This document shows, piece after piece, positions 43,178 through 53,490 of a stretch of 64,000 nucleotides of DNA (position 1 is its first letter; every line of letters starts with the position of its first letter). Position numbers and translations under genes: made by a program. The DNA is from Mytilinidion resinicola (taxonomy: Eukaryota > Ascomycota > Dothideomycetes > Mytilinidiales > Mytilinidiaceae): positions 642,080 through 706,079 of the forward strand of contig NW_022985458.1 of the NCBI RefSeq assembly GCF_010093595.1, read 5' to 3'. The notes below the pieces were generated by a model. It saw only the letters and a program-made list of their open reading frames with translations. It made no database searches and had not been told where the DNA came from.

Positions 43178-43433
43178 GCTACCTGGCCGACCCCTTTTTG
43201 CTATTCGGCCGACGCCTTTTTGCTATTTGGCCGACCCTCCCCCTGCAGTCCCTTCACCGCGTTCTAATTAGCTCACTTATCGGGTCGACTCCTCCGGGCA
43301 TTCACTCTCACGTGTATTTGCACGTGCAGCTCTTAGTAGAGGTAGGCGCGGAGGTGGACCAGCAGGCATATAGCGAGAGCCTACAACGACACCTATACAG
43401 CTAATTATAGAGGGCTCAGGTCAATAGGAGGCT
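43178..43433. mobile_element. MULE terminal repeat relic
   Basis: GGCCGACCCCTTTTTGCTA, GGCCGACGCCTTTTTGCTA and TGGCCGACCCTCCCCC form the same three-part terminal motif as the MULE ends, followed by TTCTAATTAGCTCACTTATCG and CACTCTCACGTG at matching spacing. No opposite end or transposase is nearby, so it is an orphan end, cut by the next element. Confidence 0.6.
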
Positions 43434-43438
43434 ACTAA

Positions 43439-43780
43439 ACTCGGGTTGCAGCACTACAACCTAGGATCAGCAACTCATATGCCAGTAACGTATCAGGATG
43501 GCATGCTGATACAGGAGGAAGTAACAGGTAGTGCAATAGCAGTGCTGCAGCACGGTATCAGTACTGTATCAAGTAACAGGATGACTCAGGGTTTCCGGCC
43601 TACGTGCCTAGCCAATTACAACTTCTACAGAGAGGGGTTGGGGTACGGTGGCCTACCCTGCCTACCGCTGCCTACTGCTGCCTCTAATTAGTACTTATGC
43701 CTACGCTCCTTATATAGTATATAGTCTGCTCGTACGGCTTCACAAATCAAACAGAGTTCACGTCAATTTGCAACCTAAGT
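43439..43780 (+). mobile_element. ACTCAGGTTG-family element, longer variant
   Basis: Starts ACTCGGGTTG and ends CAACCTAAGT, with ACAACCTAGGATCAGC near the left, a CTGCCTACCGCTGCCTAC stretch and a TATA-like TTATATAGTATATAG. No target duplication is seen (ACTAA against GGATG). A second family member abuts its right end. Confidence 0.7.
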
Positions 43781-43911
43781 GGATGTAACCAGTAACGCAT
43801 CAAGAGATCTACCACGTTAAGCCCCCGGGGGTGGCCCCTCCTTCCCCTAGTATATAAACAACGAGCTAGACATCTATAGAAATCAGAGTTCACATCAATT
43901 TCAACCTGAGT
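43781..43911 (+). mobile_element. ACTCAGGTTG-family element, 3' part
   Basis: The last 120 bp match the right half of the copy at 21252: GGGGTGGCCCC, CCTTCCCCTAGTATATA, GAAATCAGAGTTCACATC and the CAACCTGAGT end. The left half is missing, so this is a truncated neighbour or the remainder of a nested pair. Confidence 0.65.
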
Positions 43912-45467
43912 GTAGAACGATTGGAGTCGCTGTGACTGAAGGCAGACGTGCATCCTCAGCCTTGCCGGGCGTAACTAGCTCTATATATTACTATGCCGGT
44001 CCTCTCCACCCTACGGTGCACGCGTCCCCGAGGGTTTTAAAGTGGCTGAGGATCTTTTAAGCCTAAGCGGGCGGTATCACATCCGACAGGCTGCAGTACG
44101 GGATTGGGGCATTGGACTAAACGAGATGAGATGAGATGAGATGAGATGAGATCGATTGTAACCCCGCAAAGAGCATTTTCCAGTATGTGCTTGCTGCAGG
44201 TATGGCTTAGCTCACCGTCACCGTAGGCTTCTTTCCACCGTGCCGCAGCGATAACGCTAGCCAAAAACATGTTCTCGTGCGAAGTTGCAGCGCTAGCCAA
44301 ATCGGTGTTCCAAAAGGTGCGACCTCGAGTCCAAGCTTAAAGCCTGGAAAGTGGAGGTAACGCTAGCCAAAAACAGGTTCTAAAAGGTGTGTCCTGCAGA
44401 TTCGCGGCCCGCTCCAAAATTCGTGGCTACCCACTTGCATGATCAATCCTTGTTCGTCTGCCGAAGGGTTCCTATATCGTAATGTCCTACCAAAGCGGCT
44501 GCTGGGCCACGTAGCGGGCTGAAGACCCGAGCCCCCGTCCTATTCGTAGGGTCAACGGCACAGCGCATGTACATGCAATAAAATGGGGGCTATAGTCATT
44601 ACAGGTCATCCGACCATCGCCACAAGAGCGCCCATTCTTAGGGGGATGCGACCCTTCTTTCATTGGCAGAACAAGATTAACAAAAACAGCGGAGACGAGC
44701 CACTAAATTTCATAGGCAATGCAAATACGCTTCGTGCCCCGGCAAGTAACCTATGCCAGCTGAAGAGGTGCGGTATAAATCTAACACTAGAAAGTGCAAC
44801 AGTATAGCTTAGAATCGCTTTAGATATAAAGAAACTCCAACCCGCGTTTTGTGCTGTTCTCAATACCTTTAAGATGTGTGATTATACCCAAGTCCATTAC
44901 AAGTGCTCCCACCTCCGCTACACGGTTCGAGCGTGGTGCACAAAGTATCAGGAAACGCACAAACGATGTCCAGCCAATATTGTTGCAATGTAAGAGTACC
45001 TCGACTATACTCCAGCAATTTCACTTCTAACTAATATACAGAGAATACCGGCTTGACGAGAACTGCGGTGCGTTAATATAGAATATGCGAATTTGTAGGC
45101 TAATCTCATCTAGGAGACTGCAAAGATAATCCTCCAAATCACAACCACCTCATTCTTTCTGACAGGGAGGAGCCCGGACGTGATGGACGTCACCGTGACT
45201 GGCATGAACGCCCTTGATCTACATACACCCGCGAGGTGGAGATTGGCCATCGTCAGAACGAGCCGAAGGCGGGATGGCGGTTTATGAAACTAATTTCGGT
45301 TGACCTGCGTGTAATTTGGGCCCATTGATTGACCAGCATATTAAAGAACATTTGCTTTCCCTCAATATACAGCTCGGCCATCCTTTCCGCTTCCATGCTC
45401 AATTATTCCAGAGTGCAACAGAGACTGGTTCTTTCTCGTGCACTACAGGACCCCTGAACCCCTGAGC
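43912..45467. other. No gene; GAGAT microsatellite and short repeats
   Basis: Six exact GAGAT copies at 44123-44152. The phrase AACGCTAGCCAAAAACA recurs at about 44253 and 44350, with a partial copy between. No supported coding region. Confidence 0.5.
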
Positions 45468-46792
45468 ATGCTGCATCAATTCGTCGTACACTCTTCGAAG
45501 ACTACACTCATCGAAACCGATCTCCGCAGGATGCCTCGAACGACGAAGCCCACGCAAAGCCGCCTGCGCAACCGTCACCTAATATCTGCACGGAAACCAC
45601 CATCACCTTCGAGATTGCCAAAGACAAACCCAACAACACCTCGAACCAGAGATCGAACCCGCCATACGAGGAAGCCCAATCCACACCGCCTGCTAGCACC
45701 TGAACCAAGTCCACCGAAGTCATTGCCTACCTCTATTGAAACCATCGAAACCTACTACGGACTTGTTCGCAGATGGGGGGACACCAATCTATCCTCGACA
45801 GACTTAATGCAGCCTTTACAAGACCCCAACCTACTTTTCGACCCTCCTCCGAAGGACAGTTACCCAGTCAATTGTCCCACTATTCTACCAAAATCCTCGT
45901 TTGACTCAACCATACTCGATGTGGACCTAGCCATATTTGACATGGATCCAAACAACTCGATGGCGCATATTAACCCAACCGTACTCGACATGGATCCAAA
46001 CAACTTGATGGCGCACATTAGCCCAACTATATTTGATATGGATCCAAACAACTAGTTAGCGCATATTAACCCAACTATACTCAATATGGATCTAAACAAC
46101 TCGATGGCGAATATTAACCCAGCTATAGTCGATGTGGACACTCAAATAATTTGGTGGGACAAGTTAATTCAGCTATACTTAATATGGGTCTAAACAACTT
46201 AATAGCGCAAACTAACTTAGCTGTACTCGACGTGGACCTACTTAGCAAGAAATCTTTTAATTGCGACCAATGCTCTAAGAGCTTTACAACTCCCAGTAAC
46301 CTCAAAAGGCACAAACGGATCCATAATGGCAAGAAATCTTACAAGTGCCAGATGTGCCCCAAGAGCTTCGCACGTTCCTGTCATCTCAAAATACACAAAC
46401 GGATCCACACTGGCGAGAAACCTTGCAAGTGCTAGATGTGCCCCAAGAGCTTCGCAGATCCCTCTGCTCTCAGAAAGCACGAACGGGCCCACACTGGCGA
46501 GGAAGAGCTGAACGGAGCCGATCCAGAAGATAGCCAAGGCAGACTAGACTGCCGGATGTGCGGCAAGAGCGTCGCGGATCACTCTACTCTCAGATTTCAC
46601 AAACGGACCCATACTGGCGAGAAACCTCACAAGTGCCAGAAGTGCTCCAAGAGCTTCGCGCATCCCTCTACTCTCAGTAGGCACAAACTGACCCACAGTG
46701 GCAAGAAACCTTACAAGTGCCAGGTGTGCCCCAAGAGCTTCGCGGATCCCTATGATCTCAGAAGGCACAAACAGTCCCAAAGAGGTTATTAA
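45468..46792 (+). pseudogene. C2H2 zinc-finger protein with 16-aa repeats
   Basis: Start MLHQFVVHSSKT. After a basic Pro/Thr-rich region come 48-bp tandem repeats coding MDPNNSMAHINPTVLD-like units at 45942, 45990, 46038, 46086, 46134, 46184 and 46232. Then follow six C2H2 fingers: CDQCSKSF, CQMCPKSF, C-stop-MCPKSF, CRMCGKSV, CQKCSKSF and CQVCPKSF, with HTGEKP-like linkers. Damage: TAG at 46053 in the third repeat, a 2-bp expansion in the fifth (50 bp instead of 48) that changes frame, and TAG at 46433 at the Gln of the third finger (CAG to TAG). Intact ancestors would be nuclear DNA-binding proteins. Confidence 0.82.
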
Positions 46793-47499
46793 GTCAAATA
46801 GAGGTGTTTAAGATGTTCCACACATTACACGGCGGAAGGCTTTGTCCGAGTAAGTTCATCGCACGAACTTGTAGATTCAGGAGGCCACGCGAGTCTATGC
46901 TGGCGGCGATGATGTGCTCCGTGATGTCCAAATCGCCCACTGCCCCCAAAACAACGCCGTCATCATTTGCCCGCATGACACCAATAATTATTCCCGGACT
47001 TGGCGAGAGGTTCAGCAGATTTGACGTTCTCTCCTCTTTCGCCAGCCCCGTACATGGAAGCGGGCGGAGCTCCAGCCCCCGCGGCTTCCAGTGTCCTCGG
47101 GAGGAGGGGCGGATGGATGGGCTCATCGGGAGCGGCGTTGGTGCGATCCATGTTCCCTTGGCCACGGATGATGTTGGGGGACGGGCTCATCTGGGGGGAC
47201 CGAAGCGTGCACTCCTCCATCATTGCGCAAGCTGGATCTCTGCACCGAGATGCTAGTGACTGAGGTATCAGTAGACGAGCCGTATGGGCGGCGGTCTGCG
47301 ACGAACTTAACCTCCGACTCAGTCGTCTAATAATCGGATGACAAAACGATCGGCGCTTCTCGGGTGTGGCCGCGCCTTGAGGGCGGTTGAGCAGCCCCCA
47401 TGTAAGCTTGCCGGACCTGTTGACGCCGGACGCGGTCGAGATGGGCGGCGAACGAAAGTATGGGCTAGAGTCGCTCATTGGGGGGCTAGCTAGGTCCTA
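46793..47499. other. No gene supported
   Basis: Overlapping frames of 120-170 codons exist on both strands, all GC-rich and without recognised motifs. They cannot all be real and none is favoured. Confidence 0.35.
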
Positions 47500-48057
47500 T
47501 TGTGAATTCTAACCGTCTCGTCCGTAGCGGGCGATGGTTTCCCAGCGCTCTATATCAACGCCATGCCGGTTGCGCATATAGAGCCAATCTAAAAGGTTTA
47601 TCCAAATCTAGAAGCTAAGGCGTGAAGGCGGTTTCCAGATCTTATGGCGTTGCTCGTAGCTGTCTAGATGCAGAATATCTCTAAGCTTTTTAATTCGATC
47701 CAACAAGAATAATTCGTCGTAAGTCAGGTAGGGGTCGAGCCCCAAAGCGTTAAAGAAGTCGAGCGTTTCGAGCAAATCGTCATAGCCCTCGTCTCCCCGC
47801 GGACCCCACTCACGGCGTTCACCGATGCCGACCATATCGAGCAGGTAGAGTAGTAGATGTAGAGGTGAGACATCCGACAAAGAAAGACAAGGCTCGAGCA
47901 GAAGACGAGTGAGCCGGACTAGGGGTAGTCGGCAGGTGAACGAAATGAATTCGAAATAGCGATCACAGGAAAGGGGTGCTGGATGATGAGGTAGGCTTGA
48001 CAGGAGAGGGAGGAGATAGTAATCGAGCTGTAGGCGAGAAGGACGTGGCGGGGCACA
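47500..48057 (-). pseudogene. Unidentified fungal protein fragment
   Basis: Minus strand, open from about 48057 (SCAPPRPSRLQLDYYL) through SDVSPLHLLLYLLDMVGIGE, DDLLETLDFFNALGLDPY, ELFLLDRIKKLRDIL and KIWKPPSRLSF to a TAG at 47608, then IWINLLDWLYMRNRHGVDIE in the same frame. The TAG falls where Trp or Gln would fit, again RIP-type. The ending looks like a conserved fungal C-terminus I cannot name. No start codon was identified. Confidence 0.5.
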
Positions 48058-49421
48058 AGAGGTAAACTAATACCAGCTAGCTAGGCAGAAACAGAAGCGG
48101 TGAGACCGTCCATCAACCTGATGGACTGGATTTCGTGCAACAGCGCTGCGTATCAGGGTCGCGTGGGTCTAGGGCAAATGTACGTAGGGGCAAGAAAGAA
48201 GCAATATTGTTCCTGGATAACTACTAGCGTGTCAGTGGCCTTACATCCTTCCATATCCGTAACAAGGGGGGAACAAGGGAGTACCCCCCCCCCCTCTTTT
48301 TAGGGGCTATATATACGGGCTTTACGCCTCTTCAAATCAACACAGAACTGCTTCTTCACAACCTGAGAACACCCCCATTGTATCTCGTGTTCTTCTGGGG
48401 CACCGTGGAACAAAAGGAATCAGCGGCAAGCAGGTACGCCAACTTCTACAATACGAATGTATGCTGTTGATGCCTGGCCTCTGCTAACTCCAACATCAGT
48501 GCAACATCACTGTGGATAAGGCTCTTCACATCTGGCTGCACGACTACAAGTCGACACACGGCACTGCGGTTGGCCAAAACAGACAGAACCAGAAGAAGGT
48601 GCGGAAGAGCTGGGAAGATTGCAGAGAATGCAAGCCTTGGCGCGAAGCCATTCGCGGCACCAGCCGAGGTTTATCCGTAAGCTTAGTAGATCGCGTCCTG
48701 CATAACAACAGTTTCTCTCCCATCGGCTGGCCGCCATAGCCTCTTCTTCCTCTTTCTCCTCTTTCTGCTCGCACTCCCTCGATCGTATCCAAGACTGGCT
48801 GCGCGCCTCTCCTAACCCGGCACACTACATCGCCGTTCCGCACGACTCCCCCAAAATGGCTAGTAACCACACGACTGCTGAAGCGACCCGCGACGCCTCG
48901 CCATGCGATAATTCCCTACGCAGCTCCAGCTCAAGCAAAAGATGGCGCAAAGAGGATGATTTCCTTGCGGGACAAAGTGTGTTGCACACTTATAGTGTTG
49001 TCTTGACCGCCACCGCCAGCGCAAAGCGAACTTCCAGCTAGATACGGACCACTCACCTGTATCCATAGGGCCTATTGATGAAGAGGCCTTCAACCATAGA
49101 GATATGCACTGACCGACTTCATGCTCATCAACACCCTACAGCAAGCGAAGAGGATGTCCCAGGGCTGTGGTGTTGCGGTGCTAATTCTTTGATTGGTGAT
49201 AGCATTTCAAGCCTACGTTTCCTCGCCCTAACATGTTCACAACAAAATTCGAATTTCTATTGAGACAGGACAATAGTCCCACGAAGCCACCCTACTTCAC
49301 AACGGAGATCTGGTCAAAGGCTACTTCCCCTCCTTCCGATGATACTCTCGGGCCTCCCTAATTGCAGAACCGATGCTTCAACAGAAGCTCACAGAGATAC
49401 AGACAGCGATCGATCCTGGAC
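48058..49421. other. No gene supported; possible LTR end
   Basis: At about 48285-48375 a C-run, GGGGCTATATATACGGGC and CTTCACAACCTGAGAAC resemble the right end of the ACTCAGGTTG family, but no matching left end was found. Short frames at 48512-48739 and 48856-49041 have ATG starts and no recognised domain. Confidence 0.35.
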
Positions 49422-49952
49422 ATGGACCGGCACTTGTCGTCCGACCCGTCCGTTTTGGGCACCAACAGTGGGCCGCCCAACTCACCGCGCCTCTACTGCG
49501 CGGAGTGTAATCGCGAGTACGAGGCACTCGAGACGCTGAACCGGCACCGCAAGAACCACTCCACCAGCAGTAATAATCACGTGTGCGACATCTGCTAGGT
49601 CGGCTTTACGCGCAAGGACCTGCTGATCTACCATGTACGGATCCATAAGGGGGCCTCGTTGCGCGGGGCCTCGAAGCAGTGGGGCAGGGTCAACTCCACT
49701 GCGTGCGGTGCGCGCAATAAGCTTAAGTGCAACCACATAGTCCCTTGCAATAGATGCGCGCACGGCTAGCACCACTGCCAGTACCGCGATCGCGATCGCG
49801 ATCGCGCGCTATCGGATGCCGCGACTAGATTGTGCCCTGGCCGCTCCATTTCATCTCCTAAGAGCTCGTTTAGCATGCCCAATAATGCCTTCCCGCACCG
49901 AAATGCTACCACTCCCAGCTATACCCACCCGCCAGACGGGCCCACCAGATAG
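49422..49952 (+). pseudogene. C2H2 plus Zn2Cys6 transcription-factor relic
   Basis: From ATG 49422 (MDRHLSSDPSVLG). A first finger reads CAECNREYEALETLNRHRKNH; a second, CDIC-stop-VGFTRKDLLIYHVRIH, is broken by TAG at 49596. A Zn2Cys6 cluster follows: TACGARNKLKC, VPCNRCAHG, TAG at 49767, then HHCQY. The second cluster Cys reads Arg (ACGAR where ACxxC is expected). Downstream RLCPGRSISSP continues the frame to TAG at 49950. Tandem C2H2 with a Zn2Cys6 cluster is a known fungal regulator layout. With two stops and a lost ligand this copy is dead. A CGATCG run (about 49792-49806) codes an Arg-Asp repeat. Confidence 0.7.
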
Positions 49953-51330
49953 ACCGGACGCCTCACTGGCCTGGTCGTCTGCGTGGAGTGGCGACCTCTG
50001 GTGCCAGAACACCGACCCATGCTGGGACGATCACTCTCCCAGCTGCTCTCGCCAGAGACAACAATCACCCTACCAGGTTCTGGAACAGCCACAACATGGC
50101 AGTCATCCATGGGGAGAACGCCCCAAAATGCGGCAATGGCCTACACCGTAGGTTTCGTGGCGCAGCCATACTTTCCTACCACTTTAACATACGATTTCCA
50201 CTACCTTACACCAGAGCATGGTCCAGGATAGCAGGTTAGCAACATTAAATTCGTCTATTATTGCTCCGCTTACCTAGTCCTTCAAACCTGACGAAAGCTA
50301 TTTCGATAATCTAGCCAGATGTTCCCCTGTGCTATATTCAAACTGGACCAGGAGCGTTATTGTAATACAGCATTCTCTAAGGATTTCCCACAGATGTTTT
50401 ATAGATGTTCACACCTGCCTGAAAATCACGCACTATATAGTGCGTGGGCAGCAAAAGCGGGTTCGGTTCTAGTATAATAAGATCTGCTAAGTTCGAAAAA
50501 GTTTATATTTACTTCCAAGATAAAAAGGATGCGCTTTCATTGCCGATCCCCTTCGCTTCCTTCCGTTTCTTCGTACAGGGAGAACCTAGATAATCCTCAG
50601 CTTGACGGCGGCTCTGCTGAACGCACCAACAGAGGTACCGGACGGCTTTTAGCTGGTGCCAAGCATGGTGCTCTGATCGTTGAATTGCCTTTGAAACTTG
50701 GTTGCAACGTCGGCAGCGGCGGACCTAAGAAGGCTGCGGGCGTGCGGGGTAGAGGGCCGCTATCGGATTATTGGTGATGGAGATGGGGCGGGTGCGCTTG
50801 CGGCTGATGGTGTTGTTCTGCGTCGCTTCCGCGGCTAGGATTCTAGTCATCGTTTTGCTGAGTGCAAACTCGGAACCACTTCGGAGTCTTCTGGAATGGT
50901 ACTTGTACTGAGTGCCATTGACAAAGGCTACGATCAGACTTGCTCCTTCCATAGTACGTTGTTTGATGGTGTTTTGAAGGAGGTTGCTAACGCACGCGCA
51001 GAGGACTACGAGCCTGGCACCACTAGAGCTTCGGCGAAAGCTCGAGCTGATGCTGGTCGAGCCTTACCCTAGAACGACCCTGACCTTGGCACTCAAGGAG
51101 CGTCGTCGCATCGTCCTGTTCTCTAGTTGCTCGCGGCGTCTGACCCTACTTGGAATAGCGGATTCGATCTTTATGGCTCACATGAATCCTCTCCTCAAGA
51201 AGGGTTCGGCCCATCCATCATATATGGCTCAGTGAAAAGACTGGTAGTTCACAATGAACAGCGATGATCCTTGATTGAGACGGGGGAGTTGTCCGTGTTA
51301 ATTAATTGGTAGGCGGATGGCTGCGGAAGG
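49953..51330. other. No gene recognised
   Basis: Short frames on both strands without motifs; a minus-strand frame at 50725-50952 is GC-normal but unrecognised. Confidence 0.4.
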
Positions 51331-51411
51331 TTAATAACTATGACGATCTACAGCTAGTTAATAACTATGACGATCTACAGCTAGTTAATAACTATGACGA
51401 TCTACAGCTAG
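51331..51411. repeat. Three exact 27-bp tandem repeats
   Basis: TTAATAACTATGACGATCTA followed by CAGCTAG, repeated three times without change (51331, 51358, 51385). It lies about 270 bp before the left arm of the large inverted repeat. Confidence 0.95.
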
Positions 51412-51681
51412 CTAACAACAGGCGGCCAACCCATTAATATAAATCGGAAGACGGCTCCCATGGTTGTGTTTCCGAAAAGCAATCAAGTACGTTCCAACGA
51501 CGTCAGTAGCTCCAAAATTTGAACCCCAAGGTAAACTCACGGTACATATCACAATACTCGAGACTAATGGGCTTGATAGTAGATCATTTCGTTTTATATA
51601 AAGACGGAGAGTTGCACCATGCTTATCGAGTTGTCGAGCACCTTTTCCAGAATTTGTCGATAGCGAATGACAATGCCCGAC

Positions 51682-52054
51682 TAGAGTCTTGGATAGGGTA
51701 TTTGAATTGGATAGGGTATTTGAATTGGATAGGGTATTTGAATTGGCTCGTGCACATATACACGTGATATGACGGAGAATGCCGTGTGTATACAAAAATC
51801 GCATAGAATCAGCATTATATTACATTCAGTTCATGCGTGAGGCTGTATATCGACAGAGAATGTATATTATCAATTCCCCCTATAGTGTTGAGGTTCCACA
51901 AGTGCATAGAATACAAGAGAATGCCCCCCCCACCCGTTTTTTGTATACACACGGCATTCTCCGTCATATCACGTGTATATGTGCACGAGCCAATTCAAAT
52001 ACCCTATCCAATTCAAATACCCTATCCAATTCAAATACCCTATCCAAGACTCTA
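51682..52054. repeat. Perfect 117-bp inverted repeat, 139-bp loop
   Basis: Arms are 51682-51798 and 51938-52054, identical as reverse complements over all 117 bp by eye. Each arm contains three exact 18-bp copies of GGATAGGGTATTTGAATT and the near-palindrome ATATACACGTGATAT. The loop holds a plausible start codon (51921) for the RNase III gene, and the right arm encodes that protein's N-terminus. Confidence 0.92.
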
Positions 52055-52526
52055 CGCATCGTTCCAAAACAAGATAGACTATCATTTCAACAACGTAGCC
52101 CTCCTGAAGCAGGCATTCACTGCAGCAGGGGCGCCTGAATCGCGATCTGAAACCAACGGGCCGACCAAAAGCAACAAAAACCTCGCACTCGTTGGCGATG
52201 CTGTTCTTCGACTGTGTGTCCTCGATGAATGGTTTCCGACTGGGAGTAACACAGGTATGGATGCCCTGAAACGGGTCGTGTCTTTCTGACAAGACGTAGA
52301 AGTTGGAGACAATCTCGTGGCAGATGTCGGAACGAATGAACACTTAAAGAATGTAGCGAAGGAGTGGGGTTTAAAAGAATACATCAAGAAAAATCCATCC
52401 CAACAGGATCAGGAAGCAAAGACTACGCTCGCTTCTACCGTGGAAGGGATTATTGGAGCGATATGGGTCGATTCTGATCGAAATTTTGGAGCTGTCCAAC
52501 ATGTTTTAAAGAAACTGTTATACTAA
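51921..52526 (+). CDS. RNase III-domain protein, two exons
   Basis: Exons 51921-52254 and 52303-52526 give about 185 residues. The intron has GTATGG, branch TTCTGAC and acceptor GAAG; splicing removes a TGA and gives SNTVGDNLVADVGTNEHL. Domain motifs: KIDYHFNNVALLKQAFTAAG, the signature region NKNLALVGDAVLRL, NEHLKNVAKEWGLKEYI, and STVEGIIGAIWVDSDRNFG. Of the four acidic catalytic positions of bacterial RNase III, Asp in VGDA and Glu in TVEG are kept, while the first Glu reads Ala and the second Asp reads Ser. Small fungal RNase III-like proteins of this kind often lack the same two, so it may bind rather than cut dsRNA. The N-terminus (FCIHTAFSVISR, then PIQIPY three times) is encoded by the inverted-repeat arm; the start is uncertain. 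Confidence 0.75.
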
Positions 52527-53490
52527 TTGACGTATGTGGCTTTGGAGGGAAGGGCGTGACGGAACATAAATGTGTTGCTAAGTCGATAAAAGTGAAGGGC
52601 TGCTCTCGAGTGTTGGTGCCCAACAGTAAGGTCATATGAAGAGAGCGGGGCTGTCGGTTTTGCCCTCAACTTCTTTTCAGCGTCCCGTGCGCAACGAGCC
52701 AACCTGTTGAGCAACGGAATAGGGAAGGCGTCCGCTATGACGCGCATTTCAGCTGTGCATTTGGTCCTAGTCCATGGGATTGGAGATACGAGGGGAGGAA
52801 AAGAGGGCAGTGATAGGTTGGTCTACAGGGGATTGTGTGGGGTGTGTGTTGTCATGACGGACGCGATAGAAGCGAAGCCCACCTCTTTCGTTCTTAAAGC
52901 TAAACGCTGCACTTTCAACCCTCTAGTAGGCATGAAAAATCCGGCAGGTATATATCGGCAATCCAACTATGTATCCGCCTGCTTCAATTGGATTCTGGCT
53001 TTGTGCACTGCCCGCAAATAGCTCCTAGTAAGGTTGCAGTTGATGCACGGAGGCCCGTGAAAAGCCTCACGAGGCCGGCCCAGCTTCCCAACGGTGACGG
53101 CCATCTTTGTTAGGTCTACCTCTCGAGCGCGGCGAAGCCGTTGTTGTTCGTGATTTGCATCGTGCGCGTTTTACAGATGCGGACGTGCTGGTGGATCTCA
53201 AATTCTAATGCGACAGCCAAGTACAAATCAATTGCGAGGCCACGCATGTCCTGTTTGACCGTGCTATTGTCTGCCTTCGGCAGGTTGGAAAGGCTAGCCC
53301 GCAACCGTGGAAATGTACTCCCAATTTCTTGGAACATCGAGATTCGTCATAGGTTTAGCGGATGGCATACGGGGAGCGATGAGACGTATGGGAAAAGTAA
53401 GCCACGAAAGGACTTCTCACTTATCATCTTCTATTATCCAGATTGAAAAAAGGATCTAACAAGTAATAATATTGCTATCAACCGCGGGTA
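52527..53490. other. No gene recognised
   Basis: Short frames only, on both strands, without motifs or plausible splice links. The stretch likely holds the 3' regions of the convergent RNase III-like and PD-(D/E)XK-like genes. Confidence 0.45.

Noticed and set aside
46804..47478. Overlapping 120-170 codon frames on both strands
   Set aside because: Three frames compete, none has a motif, splice link or known C-terminus; no evidence picks one.
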